Below, in pieces: positions 14,701-28,220 of a DNA stretch of 64,000 bases. Position numbers and translations under genes: made by a program. Below the pieces are notes generated by a model. The model ran no database searches. It was not told the origin of the DNA and worked only from the letters and a program-made list of their open reading frames with translations. This stretch comes from Salticus scenicus (lineage: Eukaryota; Arthropoda; Arachnida; Araneae; Salticidae), in assembly GCA_963930645.1 (NCBI GenBank), contig OZ005648.1, positions 105,473,167 to 105,537,166 of the forward strand, written 5' to 3'. Positions within the stretch are counted from its first letter, which is position 1. Each line of letters starts with the position of its first letter.

Positions 14701-16453
14701 GTAATAAAATTTTGCTGTACACAACAGTTTGTTGAAAAACCATAATTATTTTATTGGTGTACCTTCGGCAAAATAATTCTGTCTTTGTGGTTTCTATTAT
14801 TACGTATACTATATATATAATTTTGCAACTGCTTTTTTTATCAGTCAAAAGAGTAACGATAAAGCACAATCTAATGAAAAACGTCTCACCCACCTCAAAA
14901 ACTAAAATTAAACTTAAGAATAACTAAATAAATTTAAGCAATTTAGGCGATTCATAGCATTTATTATTTTAAAAATACTTTCATTGTAATAACATTTTAA
15001 AAGATTTGGACGTAATAGATTATTTGTAGAATATCTGAACGTATTTCACTGGTGAAGGTATGTTTCATAAATTGATAGTATATGCAAAATCCATATACTT
15101 TTAAGATGTTTTTGAAGTATTTTACATGAAACATTTCTTAGAAACGTTTTTCTTATTCAATGAAATGTTAGATATACACTCCTTCTCATATTTATAAGGA
15201 CACTTTATATTTTGAAATAACTAATGTAAAAATAATTGTGAACAAGATTATACTAAGTGCACTTAATATATCTAGTATTCTAAACACCAAAACTGCTATA
15301 ATTTATTTTTAATATGAAACAAAATTAATAAAAATAATGCAAAATATTTTTTTCTCCACGTTTTTAGATGTTCATAATTATAGGGACAATCAAGATTTTT
15401 TCGTTTTATTTAACTTACTAGCGGATAAATTACAGTTGGCATGCGAATTCGTTAACTACTGGACTAGATTAATTCATATATAAGCCTTCAATTTTTCTTG
15501 GACGGACATTACTGATGATTCCTCGAAAAAAAGAAAGTTCATGCAGTGAAGTATGATAAATGTTTTTTTTTTTTTTTTTTTTAAGTGGAATGATAATTTC
15601 AATCGGCCGATTTTCTAATGAAATTCGAAGATCGAAAATTGCTGAAGGAAATGTGACCAAACGTTGAACTGTTGGTTCGATAGGAGACAGATATGATGCA
15701 AAATAATAGTTGTTTTACAGAGATCGAAGATTCATAATTCCTCTTACTGTTCTAATCATAATCACTGCTACTGAATTTGCTCCTAATTTTTAATGAAAGG
15801 ATGGGGTCCACATTTATGCATGTTTAAAATAATTAATAATATGCTAAAATGAATAAAAAACATGTAATAATCAATAAGCATTTAATGGGAGAAAGAACGT
15901 GTATGTTAAAGTTGAATAAAGACAATATAAAATGGTAAAATGTTGCATTTTCGGATGAAGCACAATTTATTCTTGATTAATCAAATGGTTTTAACAATTA
16001 CTGGCACGATCTGAAGATAGCGAAAGACAGAGCAGATTTTTTAAAGGCAGATATAAATCGCGCATTTTAAAGGTGGATCTATGGTGCTCTGGGGAGCTGT
16101 TTCTACTGAAGGCAAAATGAAATTAGTGATTTTTTTCTATTATTATGAACATCAAGAGAATATTCGCAAATTTTAAACTTGGAATTCTCAGATTTTTGTT
16201 AGATTTTGGGGGTAATAATATTTTTTTCAACAAGACTTACATTTTTGCTCTACTTCTAGAGCAATAGGAAATAGCTTGAAGAAAGAAACTTCTGCATTGT
16301 TGCCTTTCCCGTGGCCTAAAAGCTGAAAAAACCTTAACTTATCATATTAGAAAAGTGCATGCAAGTGGAAAGCAATTTTAAATAGTTTAAATGTTTTCAG
16401 ATTATCATCTATGCTGTATGAAATGGTACTGAAACTGAATATTAAAGAATATA

Positions 16454-16485
<32 letters not shown>

Positions 16486-16748
16486 CCAGAGAGAATGTCT
16501 AACTGATTCACCCTAAAACGAGACCACTAAATATATTAATTTAAAGTATAATTGAAAAAAAATTACTAAGATTCGAGTTGTCCTTATAATTGTGAACACC
16601 TGAAAACTCCTCTTTTTGACCGTATTTAAAGTTTTTTAAGATAAAAAACGATAAAACCTTTTAAATATCGTCTGTTAATGAAATTCAAATTAATAAAAAA
16701 TGTATTTGTTTAAATAATAGTGTTCAGTGTTTAGTTAATATGATAATG
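11772..16748. repeat. Array unit 3
   Basis: Full-length copy of 4,977 bp and the closest relative of unit 2. It differs mostly by lengths of T-runs and a few substitutions, such as CCCCACAAAATC near 11,845 where unit 2 has CCCCACCAAATC. Unit 4 shares that variant. Confidence 0.93.
15177..16602 (+). pseudogene. Dead Tc1/Tc3-like transposon in unit 3
   Basis: Same relic, same stops and frameshifts as in units 1 and 2. The T-run near its 5' third is shorter here, but no reading frame is restored. Confidence 0.8.
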
Positions 16749-17577
16749 GTGTGATCTATTAACATGTATTTGTGATTCTTTGGGGGTTTTATAGAAACTG
16801 TAGAATGACTAAAGAAAACCCCACAAAATCTTGACTGAAAGCTAAGGGTGAAAGTTCTTAATCACGGTGATGTTCTTCGGCGTTAAACTATAACTAAAGA
16901 AGGCCAATCACACTACAGCTATGTCAACTGATCCCATGCTTAACTATGTAGATTAACCCTTCATATATATCTGACACAACACGGATACAACAGACTTTAA
17001 AACATCAGAAACAAAACATTATGATACATGCATAGAATCACAAACGAACATCGTCATAAGTAGAGACTCAATTCGACCTACAGGTTCATATGAATAATTT
17101 AAATTGTGATGAAAAGCTCGACTCGCTACTCATAAAAACAGTGAAACAGAACTTTTTTCTTTCTGACTCTTCCAAGTAAACTGAAATCACTTTGAATGGT
17201 GGATCTATACATACACTCCCTACTAATCAGATAACAGCAATCTAGCTGCAAAGCAAGAAATAGAAGTTGTCTGCCAACGACGTGTAGGGAACTATATCCA
17301 AGCTGAATGTTACTTGCAGAAGGATCTTAGCATGACTCCGTAACGTCCGTCATAGCACTACGGAGGAAAAGAGATGTATGTTGCATCCAGAGAAATTCTT
17401 CCTGCAGAAGCAAAGAATTATAAAATTGAAGATGTGAATTTGGCTTGATGAAGGTTGGAATCTGAAAACAGGAACTTATATAACTGCAGTAAAGAATTAA
17501 AAAATACATAGATAATTGTTGGATTGAAAGTAGAAGTACCAATTTTCTGTAAAATAGCTAAATCTTTACGACTATTT

Positions 17578-17616
<39 letters not shown>

Positions 17617-18768
17617 TTTTATAATATTTATGCCCTTAGTGGAAATTAATTCTTATATGTTCCGAGGTGCAGAGATTTTTTTTGCCATAGAACATAGGGG
17701 TGGGGATCTAGAGTTAATGTAAACGAACTCCCCCAAGAAGAAAACTTTTTCCTCTTTCAAAGGTTACGTATATGTTCTTGTATTCATTTTTTTTTTTTTT
17801 TTTTCACCCTTCATTTTTTTTTTTTTGTGCACCCTTCATTTGACAAACGTAATAAAATTTTGCTGTACACAACAGTTTGTTGAAAAACCATAATTAACCA
17901 TGGAATGATAATTTCAATCGGCCGATTTTCTAATGAAATTCGAAGATCGAAAATTGCTGAAGGAAATGTGACCAAACTTTGAACTGTTGGTTCGATAGGA
18001 GACAGATATGATGCAAAATAATAGTTGTTTTACAGAGATCGAAGATTCATAATTCCTCTTACTGTTCTAATCATAATCACTGCTACTGAATTTGCTCCTA
18101 ATTTTTAATGAAAGGATGGGGTCCACATTTATGCATGTTTAAAATAATTAATAATATGCTAAAATGAATAAAAAACATGTAATAATCAATAAGCATTTAA
18201 TGGGAGAAAGAACGTGTATGTTAAAGTTGAATAAAGACAATATAAAATGGTAAAATGTTGCATTTTCGGATGAAGCACAATTTATTCTTGATTAATCAAA
18301 TGGTTTTAACAATTACTGGCACGATCTGAAGATAGCGAAAGACAGAGCAGATTTTTTAAAGGCAGATATAAATCGCGCATTTTAAAGGTGGATCTATGGT
18401 GCTCTGGGGAGCTGTTTCTACTGAAGGCAAAATGAAATTAGTGATTTTTTTCTATTATTATGAACATCAAGAGAATATTCGCAAATTTTAAACTTGGAAT
18501 TCTCAGATTTTTGTTAGATTTTGGGGGTAATAATATTTTTTTCAACAAGACTTACATTTTTGCTCTACTTCTAGAGCAATAGGAAATAGCTTGAAGAAAG
18601 AAACTTCTGCATTGTTGCCTTTCCCGTGGCCTAAAAGCTGAAAAAACCTTAACTTATCATATTAGAAAAGTGCATGCAAGTGGAAAGCAATTTTAAATAG
18701 TTTAAATGTTTTCAGATTATCATCTATGCTGTATGAAATGGTACTGAAACTGAATATTAAAGAATATA

Positions 18769-18800
<32 letters not shown>

Positions 18801-19063
18801 CCAGAGAGAATGTCTAACTGATTCACCCTAAAACGAGACCACTAAATATATTAATTTAAAGTATAATTGAAAAAAAATTACTAAGATTCGAGTTGTCCTT
18901 ATAATTGTGAACACCTGAAAACTCCTCTTTTTGACCGTATTTAAAGTTTTTTAAGATAAAAAACGATAAAACCTTTTAAATATCGTCTGTTAATGAAATT
19001 CAAATTAATAAAAAATGTATTTGTTTAAATAATAGTGTTCAGTGTTTAGTTAATATGATAATG
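16749..19063. repeat. Array unit 4, internally deleted
   Basis: Only 2,315 bp. Two deletions relative to unit 3 are visible. At about 17,277, CTGCCAAC joins directly to GACGTGTAGGG, removing about 1.85 kb. At about 17,896, ACCATAATTA joins ACCATGGAATG, removing about 0.84 kb including the left end of the Tc1-like element. A T-run near 17,580-17,613 is longer than in the other units. Confidence 0.92.
17898..18915 (+). pseudogene. 5'-deleted Tc1/Tc3-like relic in unit 4
   Basis: The left terminus and upstream part are missing because of the second unit-4 deletion. The remainder, from the IGR-containing segment through FSDE, FFQQD and the VYANGKQ-like end, matches the other units. Confidence 0.78.
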
Positions 19064-22000
19064 GTGTGATCTATTAACATGTATTTGTGATTCTTTGGGG
19101 GTTTTATAGAAACTGTAGAATGACTAAAGAAAACCCCACAAAATCTTGACTGAAAGCTAAGGGTGAAAGTTCTTAATCACGGTGATGTTCTTCGGCGTTA
19201 AACTATAACTAAAGAAGGCCAATCACACTACAGCTATGTCAACTGATCCCATGCTTAACTATGTAGATTAACCCTTCATATATATCTGACACAACACGGA
19301 TACAACAGACTTTAAAACATCAGAAACAAAACATTATGATACATGCATAGAATCACAAACGAACATCGTCATAAGTAGAGACTCAATTCGACCTACAGGT
19401 TCATATGAATAATTTAAATTGTGATGAAAAGCTCGACTCGCTACTCATAAAAACAGTGAAACAGAACTTTTTTCTTTCTGACTCTTCCAAGTAAACTGAA
19501 ATCACTTTGAATGGTGGATCTATACATACACTCCCTACTAATCAGATAACAGCAATCTAGCTGCAAAGCAAGAAATAGAAATTGTCTGCCAACTAGTCGC
19601 TTATGCCCACTAATATAGGTATTCCCTATTATTGCTCGAAAGATCACTGAAAGCAGATACGTGTGACGACAGATCAGTTACCCGACGAGTATCATACCGA
19701 ATGGCACGTTTTCACCACAGCTCGTCCGTCTGAAAAGTAGGTTTGCCTGTGTTGTTTTTTAGTTTATTTTTAGGATATGACAGACCTAGAAAAATTCATC
19801 ACGAGACAACAACTCATTCTAACTGAAGATGCATACATCACACTGAAAAATAGAAACCGTTACATATTTTTATTTATTTTTACTGTAAAATCCTAATTTG
19901 CATTCATTTAATTTTGTAATGATTAAATCTTCATATTTATATTTATATAATTTGAACGATAGTTTTTAGTCTTTATTTTAGAATTTCAGATTTTGACGAT
20001 AATAAAGCATAATATTTTACTTAATATACTGTTTATTTATTTATTTTTCTAATTCTACACTCATTTTAAGGATAGTCTTAAGATAAAAATTATTTTATTG
20101 GGCAAATAACATGTTGAAAAATTCTACCCGTGGAGCATTCTCTCCTGACAACCAAAAGTACGAACATATGGAGTACGGACGAGTGAATTATCTGACAACT
20201 GAGTATCGGACAAATGTGCATCATCTTTATCTTTTTCTTGGTGAATTTAGATTTCAATTGATGTATATATGTATATATATATATATTCTAAATACACTTC
20301 AATTTATTTGTAATAAAGAATAAAATATTGGAAATTTTACATGTTTTTATAGTAGGGTTTAATTATAACTTAGTTTTAATTATAACAAAGAAATATCCAC
20401 GATATTTTGGTGAAATTGTTTCGGCATGGTATTAATTCACTGTGTACACAATGTTGTAAATTAAGATATTAATGATAATTTCCTTGGTTTCAATAATCCG
20501 TAGGTTGAAATTTTCCACATACGTCTTACTTTACAATGACGGTATTCAAAAGATGAAGAAACAATATTGAAAATGTATAATGAATATTTAGAGAAAAAGA
20601 AAAATGAAAATGATTAAGTTGGTATCTCAATTACTTTTTAGTAATAGTTTAAAAGTTTTCCTTCAAAGAACGAGCGTAAAATAATGGTAATAAGTGTTAA
20701 CTCGGGACAAGCTGTTAGGTCGGAACACTATTTAAAGTTAGTTCAAACAAAATTCTTTAATTTAATTAATAGTTATATAAATATAATTTATAATATATAG
20801 GCCCCCACTAATAGACGAGAGGTTATGCGGAGTGCTTTGAAGAAGATGTATAATTTGAATTCAGGTCACACTCGTGCTCTGAGCTATTCGGAGCTTTTAC
20901 AGTTTTCGCTAAACCTCTCTTAAATACGGGTTCGGATCCTTTCGAAAAATATCTGTGAAGGGCTACCCTCATAGTCCTTAGTCTCAAGTGCAGACAGTTT
21001 GCCTTAATACCAACATCTACTAATACACACACACACACACATTTATATATATATATATATAGTTAAAAACCTTCAGAGAAAAATGATGTTGAAACAATAA
21101 AATTTGTGTTGATGCTATATCAAAAACAGCAACAACAACAACAAAAGTTTGATTAAACAAGATTTTTGTTAGTAAACATTTTCTCATATAAAATGAAAAT
21201 TTTTTTAGAAACACGTGTACATAGTAACTATTAAAAGCACTTAAAGGCATTTAAGAAAAATACTTTAAAACATGTCATGTTCATTTATTAAAAATATATT
21301 TACAATTTATATATAAAACAAAGCTTTTAGCCATGAATATACATGGCATTTTCAGGTTAAAAAGGATTTCAGCAAAGTTCGTACAGAATAGACAACTATA
21401 TATATTACGATGATTGTCGATGATCACAGGCCTAAAAGCTTGACGACGTGTAGGGAACTATATCCAAGCTGAATGTTACTTGCAGAAGGATCTTAGCATG
21501 ACTCCGTAACGTCCGTCATAGCACTACGGAGGAAAAGACATGTATGTTGCATCCAGAGAAATTCTTCCTGCAGAAGCAAAGAATTATAAAATTGAAGATG
21601 TGAATTTGGCTTGATGAAGGTTGGAATCTGAAAACAGGAACTTATATAACTGCAGTAAAGAATTAAAAAATACATAGATAATTGTTGGATTGAAAGTAGA
21701 AGTACCAATTTTCTGTAAAATAGCTAAATCTTTACGATTATTTGCTTTTTTTTTTTTTTTTTATTTTTTTTTTTACATTTTATAATATTTATGCCCTTAG
21801 TGGAAATTAATTCTTATATGTTCCGAGGTGCAGAGATTTTTTTTGCCATAGAACATAGGGGTGGGGATCTAGAGTTAATGTAAACGAACTCCCCCAAGAA
21901 GAAAACTTTTTCCTCTTTCAAAGGTTACGTATATGTTCTTGTATTCATTTTTTTTTTTTTTTTTTTCACCCTTCATTTTTTTTTTGTGCACCCTTCATTT

Positions 22001-22868
22001 GACAAACGTAATAAAATTTTGCTGTACACAACAGTTTGTTGAAAAAACATAATTATTTTATTGGTGTACCTTCGGCAAAATAATTCTGTCTTTGTGGTTT
22101 CTATTATTACGTATACTATATATATAATTTTGCAACTGCTTTTTTTATCAGTCAAAAGAGTAACGATAAAGCACAATCTAATGAAAAACGTCTCACCCAC
22201 CTCAAAAACTAAAATTAAACTTAAGAATAACTAAATAAATTTAAGCAATTTAGGCGATTCATAGCATTTATTATTTTAAAAATACTTTCATTGTAATAAC
22301 ATTTTAAAAGATTTGGACGTAATAGATTATTTGTAGAATATCTGAACGTATTTCACTGGTGAAGGTATGTTTCATAAATTGATAGTATATGCAAAATCCA
22401 TATACTTTTAAGATGTTTTTGAAGTATTTTACATGAAACATTTCTTAGAAACGTTTCTCTTATTCAATGAAATGTTAGATATACACTCCTTCTCATATTT
22501 ATAAGGACACTTTATATTTTGAAATAACTAATGTAAAAATAATTGTGAACAAGATTATACTAAGTGCACTTAATATATCTAGTATTCTAAACACCAAAAC
22601 TGCTATAATTTATTTTTAATATGAAACAAAATTAATAAAAATAATGCAAAATATTTTTTTCTCCACGTTTTTAGATGTTCATAATTATAGGGACAATCAA
22701 GATTTTTTCGTTTTATTTAACTTACTAGCGGATAAATTACAGTTGGCATGCGAATTCGTTAACTACTGGACTAGATTAATTCATATATAAGCCTTCAATT
22801 TTTCTTGGACGGACATTACTGATGATTCCTCGAAAAAAAGAAAGTTCATGCAGTGAAGTATGATAAAT

Positions 22869-22906
<38 letters not shown>

Positions 22907-23774
22907 TGGAATGATAATTTCAATCGGCCGATTTTCTAATGAAATTCGAAGATCGAAAATTGCTGAAGGAAATGTGACCAAACGTTGAACTGTTGGTTCG
23001 ATAGGAGACAGATATGATGCAAAATAATAGTTGTTTTACAGAGATCGAAGATTCATAATTCCTCTTACTGTTCTAATCATAATCACTGCTACTGAATTTG
23101 CTCCTAATTTTTAATGAAAGGATGGGGTCCACATTTATGCATGTTTAAAATAATTAATAATATGCTAAAATGAATAAAAAACATGTAATAATCAATAAGC
23201 ATTTAATGGGAGAAAGAACGTGTATGTTAAAGTTGAATAAAGACAATATAAAATGGTAAAATGTTGCATTTTCGGATGAAGCACAATTTATTCTTGATTA
23301 ATCAAATGGTTTTAACAATTACTGGCACGATCTGAAGATAGCGAAAGACAGAGCAGATTTTTTAAAGGCAGATATAAATCGCGCATTTTAAAGGTGGATC
23401 TATGGTGCTCTGGGGAGCTGTTTCTACTGAAGGCAAAATGAAATTAGTGATTTTTTTCTATTATTATGAACATCAAGAGAATATTCGCAAATTTTAAACT
23501 TGGAATTCTCAGATTTTTGTTAGATTTTGGGGGTAATAATATTTTTTTCAACAAGACTTACATTTTTGCTCTACTTCTAGAGCAATAGGAAATAGCTTGA
23601 AGAAAGAAACTTCTGCATTGTTGCCTTTCCCGTGGCCTAAAAGCTGAAAAAACCTTAACTTATCATATTAGAAAAGTGCATGCAAGTGGAAAGCAATTTT
23701 AAATAGTTTAAATGTTTTCAGATTATCATCTATGCTGTATGAAATGGTACTGAAACTGAATATTAAAGAATATA

Positions 23775-23824
<50 letters not shown>

Positions 23825-24085
23825 AGAGAGAATGTCTAACTGATTCACCCTAAAACGAGACCACTAAATATATTAATTTAAAGTATAATTGAAAAAAAAT
23901 TACTAAGATTCGAGTTGTCCTTATAATTGTGAACACCTGAAAACTCCTCTTTTTGACCGTATTTAAAGTTTTTTAAGATAAAAAACGATAAAACCTTTTA
24001 AATATCGTCTGTTAATGAAATTCAAATTAATAAAAAATGTATTTGTTTAAATAATAGTGTTCAGTGTTTAGTTAATATGATAATG
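19064..24085. repeat. Array unit 5
   Basis: Full-length copy of 5,022 bp. Its extra length over units 2-3 comes mainly from longer T-runs (21,746-21,774; 22,870-22,903) and a longer TA tract (about 23,770-23,822). It mixes variants of the inner units (segment 21,493-21,708) with some shared with unit 1 (about 21,070-21,090). Confidence 0.93.
22484..23939 (+). pseudogene. Dead Tc1/Tc3-like transposon in unit 5
   Basis: Same relic as in units 1-3, with an expanded T-run (22,870-22,903) and expanded TA tract. Confidence 0.8.
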
Positions 24086-25309
24086 GTGTGATCTATTAAC
24101 ATGTATTTGTGATTCTTTGGGGGTTTTATAGAAACTGTAGAATGACTAAAGAAAACCCCACCAAATCTTGACTGAAAGCTAAGGGTGAAAGTTCTTAATC
24201 ACGGCGATGTTCTTCGGCGTTAAACTATAACTAAAGAAGGCCAATCACACTACAGCTATGTCAACTGATCCCATGCTTAACTATGTAGATTAACCCTTCA
24301 TATATATCTGACACAACACGGATACAACAGACTTTAAAACATCAGAAACAAAACATTATGATACATGCATAGAATCACAAACGAACATCGTCATAAGTAG
24401 AGACTCAATTCGACCTACAGGTTCATATGAATAATTTAAATTGTGATGAAAAGCTCGACTCGCTACTCATAAAAACAGTGAAACAGAACTTTTTTCTTTC
24501 TGACTCTTCCAAGTAAACTGAAATCACTTTGAATGGTGGATCTATACATACACTCCCTACTAATCAGATAACAGCAATCTAGCTGCAAAGCAAGAAATAG
24601 AAGTTGTCTGCCAACTAGTCGCTTATGCCCACTAATATAGGTATTCCCTATTATTGCTCGAAAGATCACTGAAAGCAGATACGTGTGACGACAGATCAGT
24701 TACCCGACGAGTATCATACCGAAAGGCACGTTTTCACCACAGCTCGTCCGTCCGAAAAGTAGGTTTGCCTGTGTTGTTTTTTAGTTTATTTTTAGGATAT
24801 GACAGACCTAGAAAAATTCATCACGAGACAACAACTCATTCTAACTGAAGATGCATACATCACACTGAAAAATAGAAACCGTTACTTATTTTTATTTATT
24901 TTTACTGTAAAATCCTAATATGCATTCATTTAATTTTGTAATGATTAAATCTTCATATTTATATTTATATAATTTGAACGATAGTTTTTAGTCTTTATTT
25001 TAGAATTTCAGATTTTAACGATAATAAAGCATAATATTTTACTTAATATACTGTTTCTTTATTTATTTTTCTAATTCTACACTCATTTTAAGGATAGTCT
25101 TAAGATAAAAATTATTTTATTGGGCAAATAACATGTCGAAAAATTCTGCCCGTGGAGCATTCTCTCCTGACAACCAAAAGTACGAACATATGGAGTACGG
25201 ACGAGTGAATTATCTGACAACTGAGTATCGGACAAATGTGCATCATCTTTATCTTTTTCTTGGTGAATTTAGATTTCAATTGATGTATATATGTATATAT
25301 ATATATAAA

Positions 25310-25338
25310 CTAGCTGACCCGACAAACGTTGTTTTGTC
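25310..25338 (-). other. Helitron 3' terminus with hairpin
   Basis: On the minus strand a GACAAA stem, 6-nt loop and TTTGTC stem are followed by GGGTCAG and CTAG. This is the expected end signal for rolling-circle transposition. Confidence 0.85.
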
Positions 25339-25562
25339 ATATAAATTATTTCTAGAGAATATTTTGCTAGAAAAAAAATAACTAACTTATTGTAAGTGTG
25401 TAAGGATGTGGTATATAAGTGGAAGATGTATGGAGCGCTGTGAACGGTGAAAGAATATAAAAATAACAAAACACCAATCATTTATTTTTTTAATTTATTA
25501 AAATTGATTCTTTAAAATTATATACATATCGCTACTTATAACAATATTATTAAAAAACAATA

Positions 25563-26320
25563 TCAATCCCTTAATGCAACAGAGTGTACAATATTTTTTG
25601 TTATCCCATCTTTCGCCAATACAAACAAACTGGATGGTTTGCCCACTCGAGAGCCACGTATAATTGTCCGTGTGAAAAACATGATGTGCTCAAATCTAAG
25701 CCACAGACAGACATCGTTTGGCCCTGAGACTTATTGATAGTCATTGCAAATGCCAATCTAATTGGAAATTGAGGGCGTTTAAATTGAATTGGCACATCTG
25801 TGGGTATAATAGAGATTCGCAGTAGTAATATATTTTCACCTCGGAATTTGTCATTTAAAATGATGGCTTCGATAACATTTTTCATTAATTTTTTTATGAC
25901 TAATCGCGCGCCGTTGCACAACCGTGGTGGGTTCAAATTACGAAGCAAAATAACTGGAGATCCAATCTTCAGTTGTAAAATTTGCGGTGGCATGCCTGGT
26001 AAATCCAATGAGTTTAAAAACTTTGTTGGATAATTAACAGCTTCGGTGGCATCGCAAACTGTATCATTAGATTTGTATGACACCAAGTCTCCTGGTAACA
26101 AATGTTGTATCTTGAGATTCAATTCGTTGACGTCCACATTTTTTGCTGCTAAAATTGCTCTTTCTGCCAGCCACTCATGATTTGTGTATCGTCTGTGTAC
26201 ATCGGGAAATATCTGGTCAATAAGAGCATCTTGAGGTTTAATGATTGTGCAGAAATCGGTCTTTAATTTTATGCATCCAGTTTCATCTGTAGTAACTTTT
26301 CCATCGCCTATATCTAACAA
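25563..26320 (-). pseudogene. Helitron helicase, C-terminal part (Pif1-like), frameshifted
   Basis: An open frame of 239 residues (25,601-26,320) carries the C-terminal half of the Pif1-type helicase of Helitrons: WLAERAILA near residues 50-58, YP.KFLNSLDLPGMPP near 97-112, GSPVILLRNLNPPRLCNG near 120-137, INKSQGQT at 195-202 and FSHGQLYVAL at 215-224. After YVAL the family continues SRVGKPS..LFV; here that continuation is in another frame, so a 1-nt shift lies near 25,650. The natural end of the protein appears to be the stop at 25,563-25,565, about 250 bp from the element's 3' end. A second frame break near 26,325 separates it from the rest of the gene. Helicase function of this copy is therefore lost. 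Confidence 0.88.
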
Positions 26321-26616
26321 TTGTTTTGAGAAGTTTCAGCGGATGGATCTTGAAGCTTTTGAACGCACAAATTTACTTTCAGTTGTACTTTTTCAACATT
26401 AAGCCACAATGACGATGATTTTAAGCATGCGTTGATCTCATCAGCCTATGTTGAACGCGGAATAACGGGAAGTGCTTGTCTGAAATCACCTGAAAAGAGT
26501 AACAGAGTCCCGCCAAATAGTTTGTCTTTGATTTTTATATCTTTCAATGTCCTGTTCGACGCCTCAATCGAATGTTTGTGTGCCATAGTGCATTCATCCC
26601 AGATAAGAATTTTACA
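26321..26616 (-). pseudogene. Linking helicase segment after a premature stop
   Basis: Reads in the frame of the upstream part after the TAG: ILIWDECTMAHKHS (Walker B region), then LFGGTLLLFSGDFRQALPVI, typical of Pif1-like Helitron helicases. The frame is lost again near 26,325. Confidence 0.8.
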
Positions 26617-28083
26617 CTATTTCAGCACTATGGCCATGGATGATTGTTTTTTTATGTTGCACACTGCGTCTGGGTTATTTTGAATATTTAGTGGCAGTTT
26701 AAATAATGAATGAGCTGTTCTGCCTCCATCCAATAAAGTTGCCGCAATGCCAGATGATGCAACAGCCAATGCGATGCCATTATTTGATCGTATTTCGGCG
26801 AGAATTAGCGAAATAAGGAATGTTTTGCCAGTTCCACCTGGTGCACCCCCCCAAAAAAAAAAGAATCCACCTTGTCCTGCCAAAATTGCGAGCATGATGC
26901 GGTCATAAACGGTTCTTTGTTCTTCATTCATTATTGGGGCATTGCGAGCAACAATCGCTGCCATTTCTACAGTATTGTATTGTAGTTCACGATTCAATTC
27001 AGTGCTTATTAAATCAGATGCATTTCGATTTGTTGAATGCATACCGAAATGACTGAGTGGTAAGTTGGCAATGATAATGCAAAGATCTTCAATAGCAATC
27101 AATGCTTCATTGTACATAGCGTCACTGAATACTATCGTTAGATCGTTGCACCGTGAACGATGTTGATGCAATATATCATTAGTCATTGAATCTTTGTGAT
27201 TATCCCATAATGTCTCTGCTCGGGCCGAGAAACATGTAGTCAACACTATAGCGAATAGTAGACGAATTTGTTTTGCTGTACAGTTCAGTCCTACTTCAGC
27301 AAGCATACACTCCCACTGGTTGTCGTCTTCCAGCAAGCCGAGTGCAAGGCATGCATCTTTATACGTTGGATACTGTTGTCCATTCACTTTACGTAAATCT
27401 TGAAATGACAAAGGGCCGATGACATTAACCAATAACAGTCGAAGATAAAAGCACTCAGTCTGCCATGGATTGACCGTAAATACTCGTTCCAAGGTGTTTG
27501 ATTTGAATAAACCGGGACATGCATCAATCGGCGTGCCTTGCTTGTGGGGCATCCATTTTTTTGTTGGAGCCCATGTGAAATAGCGTGGTACTTCTAAATA
27601 GAGTAATGTCCGTGCAAAAGCACCAAAAGCATCCGCGCGATTACACAATTCAAAAAATTCGGTGAGTGTAGTTTTTGGTGGATTTATAGCACGATCAATC
27701 GCTGTCTCGCTCGTGAAATATACGCGCTGGCCATTTTCAAGATGGACGGCTAAATGAAGAACTGCTGGATCCCGTTCATGAATTGGGAAACCAAAGATAC
27801 GCCAAACAGCTTCATTGGAGCTCACGTACCGGCCAGTTTGGTAAAGTGTTATTTCATCGTTGTTATTCACCAGAGGAGCATTCACATTGGTATTTTCATT
27901 TCGAAATACAGCCATATCACTGCCTTTATTCACATACTTACAAATGTATTTGATGCTCTTCACTGAACTGCAGAACTGAACATTAATATGAGCATTGAAT
28001 GTTTTGCTCAGCAGAGGCGAATATAGGACCACCCATCGGTTATCAATGTCAATATCTATGTTGTTGACATAGATGACCGCCAT
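26617..28083 (-). pseudogene. Helitron Rep C-terminus and helicase N-terminal part
   Basis: A 488-residue open frame. Near its start SIKYICKYVNKG matches the KYxxKYxxK two-tyrosine motif of the Helitron Rep nuclease (Tyr46 and Tyr50), the residues that cut and join DNA. The middle is the usual Rep-helicase linker (AVHLENGQRVYF; FFELCNRADAFG). Residues about 413-421 (GAPGGTGKT) are the Walker A ATP-binding loop, with an unusual FFFFWG run before it where C and A homopolymers occur. The frame ends at a TAG (26,617-26,619). Translation beyond the stop gives ILIWDE, the Walker B region, and FSGDFRQ, so the stop is a premature lesion. The upstream HUH part is missing. Confidence 0.9.
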
Positions 28084-28220
28084 AGATGATAAGATTGTCC
28101 GCCATTATCGGGAATTCTTCGACAATATATTGGATATCCGTCAACATTTGTGATCGTGAAATTTTTCGGAAAACTTTTAGTACATTTTCCATCTGCACAA
28201 ATAATAATGGCCTAAAAATT
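28084..28220 (-). pseudogene. Helitron Rep fragment upstream of the open frame
   Basis: In a shifted frame the minus strand reads ADGKCTKSFPKNF...DGYPIYCRR, matching the conserved dGkC.K.FPK...dGYP.Y.RR region of Helitron Rep. A frameshift near 28,080 separates it from the next part. Nothing further upstream matches Rep, so the HUH (HxH) motif that normally precedes it has been deleted. Confidence 0.75.
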
